DNA of 64,000 nt from Saccharospirillum alexandrii (GCF_004000275.1 NZ_RCIP01000001.1:302749-366748); one strand, 5' to 3'. Shown: positions 44,374 to 53,665, counted from the stretch's first letter. Notes: a model not told the origin generated them from the letters alone. Program-made: numbers and translations.

Positions 44374-45783
44374 ATGTTTAAAAGCCTGTCCGAACGTCTG
44401 TCCCAGACGCTGAAACAGATCTCCGGTCAGTCCAAACTGACGGAAGACAACATCAAGGCCACCTTGCGCGAAGTGCGCATGGCCTTGCTGGAAGCCGATG
44501 TCGCCTTGCCGGTCGTCAAAGCCTTTATTGACCGGGTGCGTGATCGCGCCGTTGGTCAGGAAGTCAGCAACGCCCTTAACCCGGGGCAGCAGTTCCTGAA
44601 AGTTGTCCAGTCTGAACTGGTCGAGGTGATGGGCGCTCAGGGCGAGCCACTTGATCTGAACACCCAACCACCGGCCGTGATTTTGATGGCGGGTCTGCAA
44701 GGGGCCGGTAAAACCACGACCGTTGCCAAACTGGCGCGTTATCTGATCGAGCGTGATAAGAAAAAGGTCATGGTGGTTTCGGCCGACGTTTACCGCCCGG
44801 CGGCGATTAAACAGCTCGAAACCCTGGCCGGTGAAGTCGGCGCCGTGTTTTTCCCGAGTGATGTGTCTCAAAAACCGGTGGCCATCGCCGAAGCCGCCAT
44901 CGCAGCGGCGCGCAAACAGTACATAGATGTCGTTCTTGTGGATACCGCCGGTCGATTGGCGATCGATGAAGCCATGATGGCCGAGATTCAGTCGCTGCAT
45001 AAGGCCATCAACCCGATAGAAACCCTGTTCGTGGTTGACGCCATGACCGGTCAGGATGCCGCCAATACCGCCAAGGCCTTCAACGAGGCTTTGCCGCTGA
45101 CCGGTGTTGTGCTGTCCAAGGCCGACGGCGATGCCCGGGGTGGTGCGGCGCTTTCGGTGCGACACATTACCGGCAAGCCGATCAAGTTCATGGGTATGGG
45201 CGAAAAAACCGATGCCCTTGAAGCCTTTCACCCCGATCGGGTTGCCTCGCGCATTCTCGACATGGGCGACGTGCTTTCGCTGATTGAAGAAGTCGAGCGT
45301 AAGGTCGATAAAGGCAAGGCTGAACAGCTGGCAGCCAAGCTGAAAAAAGGCAAAGGCTTTGATTTGGCCGATTTCCGCGACCAACTGCGCCAGATGGACA
45401 GCATGGGCGGACTGATGGGCATGGTCGACAAACTGCCGGGGATGGGCCAGATGGGCCAGGCGGCCAGCCAGATGCAAGGCGCCGAGAAGCAATTCAAGCA
45501 AATGGGAGCCATCATCGATTCGATGACTCCGGCCGAACGCCATTTCCCCGACAAGATCAATGGCTCGCGTAAGCGCCGCATCGCCATGGGTTCTGGCACC
45601 CAGATTCAGGACATCAACCGCTTGCTGAAGCAGCACAAACAGATGTCCAAGATGATGAAGAAGGTCGGCAAGAAAGGCGGCATGTCCAAGATGATGCGTG
45701 GCATGGGCGGCATGATGGGCGGCGGCGGTGGCCTTCCGCCAGGTGGTTTCCCGGGCGGTGGCGGACGCGGCCCCTTCGGCTGA
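44374..45783 (+). CDS. ffh: Signal recognition particle GTPase Ffh
   Basis: A 469-residue SRP54 homologue: N domain (about 1-85), G domain with GLQGAGKTT, DTAGRL and LSKADGDARGG, and a Met-rich M domain (about 300-469) whose tail is unusually rich in Gly/Met (MMRGMGGMMGGGGG). It binds SRP RNA and signal sequences for co-translational membrane targeting. Two ATG codons stand in tandem; the second (44374) has the better spacing from GGAAG. Opposite to ypjD. Confidence 0.96.
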   Translation: MFKSLSERLSQTLKQISGQSKLTEDNIKATLREVRMALLEADVALPVVKAFIDRVRDRAVGQEVSNALNPGQQFLKVVQSELVEVMGAQGEPLDLNTQPPAVILMAGLQGAGKTTTVAKLARYLIERDKKKVMVVSADVYRPAAIKQLETLAGEVGAVFFPSDVSQKPVAIAEAAIAAARKQYIDVVLVDTAGRLAIDEAMMAEIQSLHKAINPIETLFVVDAMTGQDAANTAKAFNEALPLTGVVLSKADGDARGGAALSVRHITGKPIKFMGMGEKTDALEAFHPDRVASRILDMGDVLSLIEEVERKVDKGKAEQLAAKLKKGKGFDLADFRDQLRQMDSMGGLMGMVDKLPGMGQMGQAASQMQGAEKQFKQMGAIIDSMTPAERHFPDKINGSRKRRIAMGSGTQIQDINRLLKQHKQMSKMMKKVGKKGGMSKMMRGMGGMMGGGGGLPPGGFPGGGGRGPFG

Positions 45784-45799
45784 TAGGGGAATCCATCTA

Positions 45800-46056
45800 G
45801 CTCAAGTTTCGGAGTTCGCCGGAGAACCGAGCAGCGGGTGCCGGGGTAGCCCTTGTGGGGAAGTCCGCAACATGGACTAAAACGCCAGGAGCGTTTTAGC
45901 ATGAGCGCAGCGAGCCCGAAGGGTGAATCCCATGGAGGGGATTCATATTATGCGGTCTAGGCCCCACGGACGGGTTCACGCCGACCCCACAAGGGCTACC
46001 CCGGTACCCGGTGCGGGCCCAAGCCACCCAGCCAACCCGAACTCCGAAACTTGGGC
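45800..46056. repeat. Palindromic element, copy I (outer, inner and 77-bp module)
   Basis: Outer arms GCTCAAGTTTCGGAGTTCG (45800-45818) and its partner (46038-46056). Inner arms (45835-45860 and 45985-46011) share GGGGTAGCCCTTGTGGGG exactly. The 77-bp module (45874-45950) is in copy H orientation. It lies between ffh and the rpsP promoter. Confidence 0.92.
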
Positions 46057-46083
46057 ATCCGCGCCCGACATACCCCTTACGAC

Positions 46084-46111
46084 TTGATTTACAGCCCCTA
46101 ATACGTATACT
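46084..46111 (+). promoter_or_regulatory. Likely sigma70 promoter of the rpsP-rimM-trmD-rplS operon
   Basis: TTGATT (46084-46089) and TATACT (46106-46111) are separated by 16 bp. The leader that follows (about 150 nt) begins with a strong hairpin, AAAACCGGG/CCCGGTTTT at about 46124-46148, that could affect leader stability or regulation. This is the only promoter-like pair in the gap after repeat copy I. Confidence 0.6.
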
Positions 46112-46271
46112 TTCGCGGCCTTGAAAACCGGGGTGGGCCCGGTTTTCGGTATAACTTTGGGTTAGTGAGCCCGTGTTTCAGCTTGCTGAAGCCGGTTCAT
46201 GATCAGGGGTAACCCCTCTGAAGATCCAAAACGGCAGGTGATTTCAAAGCTTGCCCAGACAGGAGGACGCG

Positions 46272-46523
46272 ATGGTAGTCATTAGACTCTCACGTGGCGG
46301 TTCTAAGAAGCGCCCGTTTTATCATATTTCCGTAGCCGACAGCCGTAATGCCCGTGACGGGCGTTTTATCGAGCGTGTTGGTTTCTTTAACCCGGTCGCC
46401 CGTGGTCAGGAAGAGCGCTTGCGCGTTTCTCTGGATCGCGTCGAATACTGGGCCAGCAAGGGTGCGCAGACTTCTGACCGTGTCGCCCAGCTGCTTAAAG
46501 AGTACCGGAAAGCCCAAGGCTGA
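46272..46523 (+). CDS. rpsP: 30S ribosomal protein S16
   Basis: An 83-residue ribosomal protein with the standard start [20 protein letters not shown] perfect AGGAGG (46261-46266) precedes ATG 46272. First gene of the conserved rpsP-rimM-trmD-rplS operon, downstream of ffh as in many gammaproteobacteria. Confidence 0.98.
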   Translation: MVVIRLSRGGSKKRPFYHISVADSRNARDGRFIERVGFFNPVARGQEERLRVSLDRVEYWASKGAQTSDRVAQLLKEYRKAQG

Positions 46524-46546
46524 TCCGTCCAGTCAAGGGTTGATGT

Positions 46547-47083
46547 ATGACGCCGGAAAAACCGGAAGAAATGATCGTGCTGGGCCGGGTTTCCTCGGTA
46601 TACGGTATTCAGGGCTGGGTGAAAATCTACTCCTATACCGAACCGATGGACCGGATTCTGGATTACGGTCACTGGTTGCTCAATATGAACGGCCGCTGGA
46701 CACCGATTACCGTTGATAAGGGGCGCAGTCACGGCAAGGGCATGGTGGCACACTTTGAAGGGTGTGATGACCGTGACCAGGCCAAGCAGTACTGCGGTGC
46801 CGATATCGGGGTAACAAGTGATCAATTGCCGACGCTACCTGACGACGAGTTCTACTGGTATCAACTGGAAGGCTTGCGCGTTGTGAATGAGCAAGGTGTC
46901 GTACTGGGTAAAGTGGATCATATGATGAGTGCGGGGGCCAGCAACGATGTGTTGGTGGTCAGTGGCAGTGCCGACAGTATTGACCGTCAGCAACGCCTGA
47001 TTCCGTACGTACCGGATATCTATATCAAAGACGTCGACCTTGAAGCGGGTCAGATTCGAGTTGATTGGGATCCGGAGTTTTGA
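46547..47083 (+). CDS. rimM: Ribosome maturation factor RimM
   Basis: A 178-residue 16S rRNA processing factor that binds S19 during 30S head maturation. N-terminal RimM domain ([23 protein letters not shown]) and C-terminal PRC-barrel ([37 protein letters not shown]) are both present. It lies between rpsP and trmD, its usual place. Confidence 0.97.
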   Translation: MTPEKPEEMIVLGRVSSVYGIQGWVKIYSYTEPMDRILDYGHWLLNMNGRWTPITVDKGRSHGKGMVAHFEGCDDRDQAKQYCGADIGVTSDQLPTLPDDEFYWYQLEGLRVVNEQGVVLGKVDHMMSAGASNDVLVVSGSADSIDRQQRLIPYVPDIYIKDVDLEAGQIRVDWDPEF

Positions 47084-47112
47084 CAATACCGTCAGAGGAT
47101 GAGCGGGCCGAG

Positions 47113-47898
47113 ATGGCTGTTCAACCTGAGCACAAGCAGTGGTTCGGTGTGGTGAGTCTGTTTCCGGACATGTTCGAGTCCTTTTTGGACCAGGGCGTGA
47201 TCGGGCGGGCGGCCAAACAGGGGTTGATTGATGTCGGGTTCTGGAACCCGCGCGATTACACCCACGACAAGCACCGTACCGTGGACGACCGACCCTTCGG
47301 GGGCGGGCCTGGCATGCTGATGAAGGTGCAACCCCTACGGGATGCGATTCAGGCAGCGAAAGCCGCCAGCGGCAACCAGGCCAGGGTGATCTATTTGTCG
47401 CCTCAGGGCAGACGACTGGATCAGGCCGGCGTACAGAGCTTGGCGCGGCATCGGCACATGATATTCGTTTGCGGCCGTTATGAAGGCATCGACGAACGTG
47501 TGATCGAGACCGAAGTGGATGAAGAATGGTCGTTGGGTGACTTTGTGCTCAGCGGTGGTGAGTTGGCCGCCATGGCGTTTATCGATGCCATTGGCCGGCA
47601 GGTTCCCGGCGTACTGGGGCATGAGGCATCGGCGGTTGAAGATTCATTCACCGATGGATTGCTGGACTGTCCACATTACACACGACCTGAAGTACTGGAT
47701 GGAATGAGTGTGCCGGAGGTACTGCTCAGTGGTCACCACGATAACATTCGTCGGTGGCGGCTTAAGCAGGCACTGGGGCGCACTTGGCAACGTAGATCAG
47801 ACCTGTTGGCTGACCGGGAAATGACCGCAGAACAGCAGGCGCTTTTGGACGAGTATCTCAATGAGCAGAACTCGCGCAATGGATCAGGAGCGATTTGA
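47113..47898 (+). CDS. trmD: tRNA (guanine-37-N1) methyltransferase TrmD
   Basis: A 261-residue knotted SPOUT methyltransferase making m1G37. Blocks [53 protein letters not shown] and [12 protein letters not shown] are diagnostic. The start was set at ATG 47113 ([10 protein letters not shown]); a TTG at 47065 would overlap rimM. Its stop overlaps the rplS start by 1 bp. Confidence 0.95.
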   Translation: MAVQPEHKQWFGVVSLFPDMFESFLDQGVIGRAAKQGLIDVGFWNPRDYTHDKHRTVDDRPFGGGPGMLMKVQPLRDAIQAAKAASGNQARVIYLSPQGRRLDQAGVQSLARHRHMIFVCGRYEGIDERVIETEVDEEWSLGDFVLSGGELAAMAFIDAIGRQVPGVLGHEASAVEDSFTDGLLDCPHYTRPEVLDGMSVPEVLLSGHHDNIRRWRLKQALGRTWQRRSDLLADREMTAEQQALLDEYLNEQNSRNGSGAI

Positions 47899-48263
47899 TG
47901 AGCAATAAAAATTTGATTATTCAGCAGCTCGAAGCTGAACAGATGAACAAAGAAATCCCTGCCTTCGGCCCGGGTGATACCGTGGTTGTGCAGGTTAAGG
48001 TTAAAGAAGGCGAGCGTGAGCGTTTGCAGGCCTTTGAAGGCGTCGTGATCGGCAAGCGTAACCGCGGGCTGAACTCAGCTTTCACGGTTCGTAAAATCTC
48101 CAGCGGCGTTGGTGTTGAGCGGACCTTCCAGTCCTTCTCACCGGTTGTAGACAGTGTGGAAGTCAAGCGTCGTGGTGACGTGCGTCAGGCCAAGCTGTAC
48201 TACTTGCGTGAGCGTTCAGGTAAGTCTGCACGCATCAAGGAAAAAATCGATCACAAGCGTTAA
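47898..48263 (+). CDS. rplS: 50S ribosomal protein L19
   Basis: A 121-residue protein with [33 protein letters not shown] and the basic C-terminus expected of L19. AGGAG lies 7 nt before ATG 47898. The upstream TTG (47895) was not chosen. Last gene of the rpsP operon; followed by a terminator. Confidence 0.97.
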   Translation: MSNKNLIIQQLEAEQMNKEIPAFGPGDTVVVQVKVKEGERERLQAFEGVVIGKRNRGLNSAFTVRKISSGVGVERTFQSFSPVVDSVEVKRRGDVRQAKLYYLRERSGKSARIKEKIDHKR

Positions 48264-48296
48264 TACGCCGAGCGATTATCGCTCTGTGACGATCTT

Positions 48297-48326
48297 GAAA
48301 AGGCAGCCTCGGCTGCCTTTTTTATT
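48297..48326 (+). terminator. Rho-independent terminator of the rpsP operon
   Basis: AAAAGGCAGCC-TC-GGCTGCCTTTTTT, an 11-bp stem with a short loop and a T run, 35 bp after the rplS stop. Confidence 0.93.
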
Positions 48327-48519
48327 GGCGTCGCGGATGCGTCTGAGCGCGTGAAACAGCCTGTTGCGAAAATATCACGGTCGCGGGAGCCAAAGTCCGC
48401 GTTTGACGCGGGTTTCGCGTTGACACCCAGCGGCGTGCTCAGTATGTTTTGAACTCCCTACCGTACGGTCGGCGTTTGCCCGGCCGTTGTTGGATTCCAG
48501 TCAGTTAATGAGGTCAGTT

Positions 48520-49818
48520 TTGAAATCAGTCAATGTGGGATTATGCGGTCTCGGCACCGTAGGCAGTGGTACTTTCAACGTCATGCAGCGCAACCTCGAA
48601 GACATTGCGCGCCGTGCCGGAAAGCCTGTGCGAATTACCCACGTTGGTGCCCGTCGGGATAATCCGGCCTGTCACCTGGGCAGCGTCAAGGTATCGCGCG
48701 ATATCTTCGATGTTGCACGGGACCCGGATATTCATATCCTGGTGGAACTGATCGGCGGCAACGATGTCGCCAAAGAACTGGTGTTAGAAGCCATTAAACA
48801 TGGCAAGCACGTCGTTACCGCCAACAAATCAATGATTGCGATACACGGCAACGAGATTTTCAAGGCCGCCGAAGCCCAGGGCGTGGTGGTGACCTATGAA
48901 GCGGCCGTTGCCGGCGGCATCCCGATCATCAAGGGTATTCGCGAGGGCCTGGTCGCCAACGACATCAAATGGCTGGCTGGCATCATCAACGGCACCGGTA
49001 ACTTCATCCTGACCGAAATGCAGGAAAAGGGCCGTGCCTTTGATGACGTCCTGAAAGAAGCGCAGGCGCTGGGCTATGCCGAGGCCGACCCGACCTTTGA
49101 TGTAGAAGGCATCGATGCGGCTCACAAACTGACCATTCTCGCGTCCATTGCCTTCGGCATTCCGCTGCAGTTCGATAAGGTCTATACCGAGGGTATTACC
49201 AAAATTACCCGGGAAGACGTTCAATACGCAGAAGAGTTGGGGTACCGCATCAAGCATCTGGGCTTTACCCGAAAAACCAATGAAGGTGTCGAACTGCGGG
49301 TGCACCCAACCCTGGTGCCCTCCAAGCGGCTGCTGGCCAATGTGAATGGCGTATTAAATGCGGTACTGGTGGAAGGCGATGCGGTTGGGCCAACCATGTA
49401 TTACGGCCCCGGCGCTGGTTCGGAAGCGACCGCCTCGTCCGTGATTGCGGATATCGTCGACATCGCCCGTGAAATCGACAACGCCGGTAACGTGCCGCAC
49501 CTGGGTTACAGCTCTGAAACGGAGAACATGCCGGTATTGCCGGTCAGTGAGATTGTCACTGCTTATTACCTGCGTATTTCTGTGAAGGATGAGATCGGCC
49601 AGATGGCCAACATCGCGCGCATCATGAGCGAGAAGGGTATCAACATCGAGGCCATCATCCAGAAAGAGCCGGAAGATGAATCGGATGTCGTGCCACTTAT
49701 TCTTCTGACGCACCCGGTACGTGAGCATAGGATGGACGATGCCATCAGTGCCATGCAGGCGCTGGAGTCGGTCACCAAACCGATCGTTCGCATTCGTGTT
49801 GAACAGTTGGATGGCTAA
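48520..49818 (+). CDS. hom: Homoserine dehydrogenase Hom
   Basis: A 432-residue enzyme with N-terminal NAD(P)-binding block (VNVGLCGLGTVGSGTF), catalytic region (GTGNFILTEM, AEADPTFDVEGIDAAHKL) and a C-terminal ACT domain (about 350-432). It reduces aspartate semialdehyde to homoserine for threonine and methionine. TTG 48520 is the probable start: GAGG lies 6 nt upstream and the protein then begins MKSVNVGLCGLG as in the family. An in-frame ATG at 48508 is the alternative. Confidence 0.93.
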   Translation: MKSVNVGLCGLGTVGSGTFNVMQRNLEDIARRAGKPVRITHVGARRDNPACHLGSVKVSRDIFDVARDPDIHILVELIGGNDVAKELVLEAIKHGKHVVTANKSMIAIHGNEIFKAAEAQGVVVTYEAAVAGGIPIIKGIREGLVANDIKWLAGIINGTGNFILTEMQEKGRAFDDVLKEAQALGYAEADPTFDVEGIDAAHKLTILASIAFGIPLQFDKVYTEGITKITREDVQYAEELGYRIKHLGFTRKTNEGVELRVHPTLVPSKRLLANVNGVLNAVLVEGDAVGPTMYYGPGAGSEATASSVIADIVDIAREIDNAGNVPHLGYSSETENMPVLPVSEIVTAYYLRISVKDEIGQMANIARIMSEKGINIEAIIQKEPEDESDVVPLILLTHPVREHRMDDAISAMQALESVTKPIVRIRVEQLDG

Positions 49819-49830
49819 ATTGGTTTTATA

Positions 49831-50103
49831 GCCCAAGTTTCGGAGTTTGGTTGTCCATTGGTGCCATGAGTCCGTGTCAGGCACCGGGGGTACCTATCCG
49901 GGGTCGGGCGGAATGCCGCCCACTCAACCCATCCATGGGGCCTAGACTGCAGGATATGAATCCCATCCATGGGATTCACCCTTCGGGCTCGCTGAGCTCG
50001 TGCTAAAATGCTCCTGGCATTTTAGTCCCTGCTGCAGACTACCCCGGATAGGTACCCCCGGCACCTGACACTCAATTGGTTGCCAACTGTGAAACTTGAG
50101 TTG
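49831..50103. repeat. Palindromic element, copy J (outer, inner and 77-bp module)
   Basis: Outer arms GCCCAAGTTTCGGAGTTTG (49831-49849) and CAACTGTGAAACTTGAGTTG (50084-50103), less well matched. Inner arms of 31 bp (49874-49904 and 50041-50071) share GGGGGTACCTATCCGGGG, with GTGTCAGG ends as in copy E. The 77-bp module (49952-50028) shows CTAAAATGC/GCATTTTAG, a compensatory change from CTAAAACGC/GCGTTTTAG. It occupies the hom-thrC gap. Confidence 0.93.
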
Positions 50104-50155
50104 AACACCCGTCGGGCCTGTACCCGGCAGAACCCTTTCTAACGAGACTTGATTC

Positions 50156-51559
50156 GTGAAATACATCAGCACACGGGGCCAGGCCCCAACCCTGGGTTTT
50201 GAAGATGTTTTGTTAACCGGCCTGGCTTCAGACGGTGGCCTTTACGTGCCGGAAACTTTGCCCGAGTACTCACTGGACGAGATTCGCCAATGGCGCGGCC
50301 TGCCGTATCACGAACTGGCTTTTCACATCATCAAGCCCTTTGTCGATGGCGCCATCGCCGACGACGAACTGGCGGCCATGCTGAAGGACACCTACAGCGT
50401 GTTTGGCCACAAGGCCATTGCGCCGCTGACCCAGCTGGACCACAACGAGTACGTGCTGGAGCTGTTTCAGGGGCCGACCCTGGCGTTCAAGGACTTTGCT
50501 TTGCAGCTGCTCGGGCGCATGCTTGACCATGTGCTCGAAAAGCGTGGCGAGAAAGTCGTCATCATGGGTGCGACCTCAGGTGATACCGGCTCGGCAGCCA
50601 TTGAGGGCTGCAAGCGCTGCAGCAATATCGATATTTTCATCCTGCACCCCCACAACCGCGTCTCCGATGTGCAGCGCCGCCAGATGACCACCATTACCGG
50701 CGACAACATTTACAACCTGGCTGTTGACGGCAATTTTGACGATTGCCAGAGCATGGTCAAAGCCAGCTTTGGGGATCAATCCTTCCTGCGCGGCGAGCGC
50801 CGCCTGGTTGCGGTTAACTCGATCAACTGGGCACGCATCATGGCCCAGATCGTTTACTACTTTTACGCCTCGTTGAACCTGGGTGGGCCAGACCGCTCCA
50901 TGGCGTTCTCAGTACCGACCGGAAACTTTGGCGACATCTTCGCCGGCTATCTCGCGCGCAAGATGGGGCTGCCGATCAGCCAGTTGATCGTCGCCACCAA
51001 CCAGAACGACATCCTGCACCGGGTGATGAGCAACAACGTTTACGAAAAGCACCCGCTGGCGCATACCCTGTCTCCATCCATGGATATTGTGGTATCGAGC
51101 AACTTCGAACGCCTGTTGTTTGACCTCTACGATCGGGACGGTGCCGTTCTGGCCGACCTGATGAACAAGATGAACACCGAGACCGTCACCCTGGACGAAA
51201 CCCGCCTGGCCAAAGCCCGTGAAGTGTTCGACAGCTACGGCGTAGACGATGCCGTCACGGTCAGCACCATCAAGCAGGTCTTCGAAGAAACCGGCTATTT
51301 GCTTGATCCGCACACCGCCATCGGCGTAAAAGCCGCCCGGGAAACCCGGCGCAGTGCCATCGACCCGATGATCACCCTGGGCACCGCCCATCCGGTGAAG
51401 TTTGCCGATGCGGTGAAACAGGCTGGCCTGACATCACCAGAATTACCGCACCACCTAACCGACCTGTTCGACCGGCCGGAGCGCTATGACGTTCTGCCCA
51501 ACGAGCTCGGCCGGGTTCAGGCCTATGTCGCCAACGCCGTCTTCGGCGAGGGTAGCTGA
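50156..51559 (+). CDS. thrC: Threonine synthase ThrC
   Basis: A 467-residue PLP enzyme (the long subfamily) making threonine from O-phosphohomoserine. The PLP lysine is in LAFKDFALQLLG; GATSGDTGSAAIEGC and VPTGNFGDIFAGY bind the cofactor. The start is GTG 50156 (MKYISTRGQAP), with a weak ribosome site. It directly follows hom in the pathway and gene order, but copy J of the palindromic family lies between them. Confidence 0.96.
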   Translation: MKYISTRGQAPTLGFEDVLLTGLASDGGLYVPETLPEYSLDEIRQWRGLPYHELAFHIIKPFVDGAIADDELAAMLKDTYSVFGHKAIAPLTQLDHNEYVLELFQGPTLAFKDFALQLLGRMLDHVLEKRGEKVVIMGATSGDTGSAAIEGCKRCSNIDIFILHPHNRVSDVQRRQMTTITGDNIYNLAVDGNFDDCQSMVKASFGDQSFLRGERRLVAVNSINWARIMAQIVYYFYASLNLGGPDRSMAFSVPTGNFGDIFAGYLARKMGLPISQLIVATNQNDILHRVMSNNVYEKHPLAHTLSPSMDIVVSSNFERLLFDLYDRDGAVLADLMNKMNTETVTLDETRLAKAREVFDSYGVDDAVTVSTIKQVFEETGYLLDPHTAIGVKAARETRRSAIDPMITLGTAHPVKFADAVKQAGLTSPELPHHLTDLFDRPERYDVLPNELGRVQAYVANAVFGEGS

Positions 51560-51564
51560 GCGGC

Positions 51565-53289
51565 GTGGCCGCTCCGTTTCCCAAACTTCAAGCCCGACCC
51601 GTTCCTGACGGAGCCGTCGTCGCTGAGCAGCCGTTGCTGGATCGGATCTACCGGTCTCGCGGTGTGCGCTCACCGCAGGAACTGGACTCATCCCTGCAGC
51701 ATTTGTTGCCATGGCAGACGATGAAAGGGATTGAGCCGGCAGTTGAGCTGTTGATCAAGGCGCTGGATGACCGTCAGCGCATTCTGGTGATCGGCGATTA
51801 CGACGTCGACGGCGCTACCAGTACAGCTCTTGTCGTTCAGATATTGCGAGCCCTCGGCGCCCAGGTGGATTACCTGCTGCCCAATCGTTTCGAGTACGGT
51901 TACGGCCTTTCGGCTGCCATCGTAGAGCAGGCGCTGACGCGCTCTCCCGACCTGATCATCACCGTTGACAACGGCATCGCAAGCCTGGATGGCGTCGCAG
52001 CGGCGCAGGCCGCTGGCGTTGCCGTGCTCATTACGGACCATCACTTACCAGGTGCCGACCTGCCACCGGCTGAGGCCATTGTTAACCCCAACCAGCCAGG
52101 CTGCGACTTTGCCAGTAAAGCCGCCTGCGGCTGCACGGTGGCGTTTTACCTGATGATTGCCTTGCGCGCTGAGCTGCGCGACCGTGGCTGGTTCGAGCAA
52201 CAGTCGGTTCAACCGCCCAACCTGGCCCAATGGCTGGATCTGGTGGCCCTGGCTACCGTCGCCGATGTCGTACCGCTCGACGCTAACAATCGCCGCCTGG
52301 TAAACCAGGGCCTGGGTCGAATCCGCGCCGGTCAGTCCCGACCGGGCATTCAGGCTCTGTTTGAAGTCGCCGGGCGAGAATGGCAAAGGGCGCAGGCGTC
52401 CGACTTTGGCTTTGTCGTCGGACCCCGGCTCAACGCAGCTGGCCGCCTTGATGATATGGCCATTGGTGTGCGCTGCTTGCTGACCAATAACCCGGGAGAA
52501 GCACGCCAGCTGGCGGCACAATTGGAAGACCTGAACCGCGAGCGCAGGGCTATAGAGCGCTCCATGGTGGTCGAAGCCCAACGAACACTGGAACAGATCA
52601 GCGATTTACCACCCCGCAACGGCCATGTTCTGTACCAGGCCGACTGGCATGAAGGGGTGATCGGCATTTTGGCCTCCCGCATCAAGGACCAAACCCACCG
52701 ACCCGTCATCGCACTGGCCGGCTCTGATAACGGCCGACTGAAAGGCTCGGCCCGCTCCATTCCCGGCTTTCACCTTCGCGACGCCCTCGACTGGATCGCC
52801 AAGCAAGACCCTGAACTGCTGATTACCTTCGGCGGCCACGCCATGGCAGCCGGCCTGACGCTTTCCGAGGGCAATGAGGGACGATTGCAACACTGGTTCG
52901 AACAGGCGGTTCAGACACTGTGCGAGCCCGAAGCCCTGCAGCCAACGGTTATGACGGATGGCGAGCTCAGCGCCAAAGAACGCGATTTGGGTACGGCCCT
53001 GGCTCTGGAACAGGCCGGTCCGTTCGGACAGGGCTTTCCGGCACCGGTTTTTCAGGGTGAATTCTGGATTGAGCAGCAAAAAATCGTCGGTGAACGGCAT
53101 TTAAAACTGAGTTTGTCGGATAAGGAAGGCCAAAGCATTGAGGCCATCGCTTTTAATATTGATATTGATGTCTGGCCAACGCAAAACAGGGCTTTATCTG
53201 GTATTTATCAATTATCCTGTAATCGATTCAGGGGTCGGGAAACCGTGCAGCTTATATTTGATGCAATAAAACCTCTTGAGACGATATAG
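51565..53289 (+). CDS. recJ: Single-strand DNA 5'-3' exonuclease RecJ
   Basis: A 574-residue DHH-family exonuclease used in RecF-pathway recombination and mismatch repair. DHH motifs: VIGDYDVDGATSTAL, TVDNGIASLDG, LITDHHLPGADLP and, in the DHHA1 part, FGGHAMAAGLTL. Start GTG 51565 lies 5 bp after the thrC stop. Gene order recJ-prfB-lysS is standard in gammaproteobacteria. Confidence 0.96.
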   Translation: MAAPFPKLQARPVPDGAVVAEQPLLDRIYRSRGVRSPQELDSSLQHLLPWQTMKGIEPAVELLIKALDDRQRILVIGDYDVDGATSTALVVQILRALGAQVDYLLPNRFEYGYGLSAAIVEQALTRSPDLIITVDNGIASLDGVAAAQAAGVAVLITDHHLPGADLPPAEAIVNPNQPGCDFASKAACGCTVAFYLMIALRAELRDRGWFEQQSVQPPNLAQWLDLVALATVADVVPLDANNRRLVNQGLGRIRAGQSRPGIQALFEVAGREWQRAQASDFGFVVGPRLNAAGRLDDMAIGVRCLLTNNPGEARQLAAQLEDLNRERRAIERSMVVEAQRTLEQISDLPPRNGHVLYQADWHEGVIGILASRIKDQTHRPVIALAGSDNGRLKGSARSIPGFHLRDALDWIAKQDPELLITFGGHAMAAGLTLSEGNEGRLQHWFEQAVQTLCEPEALQPTVMTDGELSAKERDLGTALALEQAGPFGQGFPAPVFQGEFWIEQQKIVGERHLKLSLSDKEGQSIEAIAFNIDIDVWPTQNRALSGIYQLSCNRFRGRETVQLIFDAIKPLETI

Positions 53290-53373
53290 GCTGTTATTAA
53301 CAGCTATTAAAACCTGACAGTATTCCAACATTGAATTCACTGAGACAGGCGTTACCACCTTAGCAAGTGGTGG

Positions 53374-53472
53374 TTGACGGGTAGGCTTGTGCGGGGGAGT
53401 CCGCAGCATGGATGCTGCGGTCTAGGCCCCATGGACGGGTTAACGCCGACCCCGCACAATCCTACCCGGCGG
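53374..53472. repeat. Palindromic element, copy K (inner short type)
   Basis: Arms (53374-53396 and 53450-53472) share GGGTAGG-TTGTGCGGGG with one internal mismatch. The loop has CCGCAGCATGGATGCTGCGG and GGCCCCATGGACGGG. No outer arms or 77-bp module. It lies in the 375-bp gap between recJ and prfB; the rest of that gap shows nothing else. Confidence 0.87.
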
Positions 53473-53665
53473 ACAGCACGAACCCTAGGCAGTACAGCAA
53501 ACCCAGCCACCAAAGCCGCGCCACAAAATCGGCCAAAGCCACTTAAGCATTGTTTTTTAAAAGGTTATTGGGATATCACTACCCCCGGCATATCAATTTC
53601 GTTAAAATGCGCGCCCCGCTAAATTTCATGGGTTTGTACGATCAAGACACGAACAGGAGCGGTAC

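Noticed and set aside
43612-45636. Long 674-codon open frame on the minus strand
   Set aside because: It is antisense to ffh and runs into ypjD out of frame; ffh has all the SRP54 motifs, so this frame is a codon-bias shadow.
1755-53472. CRISPR array
   Set aside because: Repeats are palindromic, many kilobases apart and not regularly spaced; no cas genes in the window.
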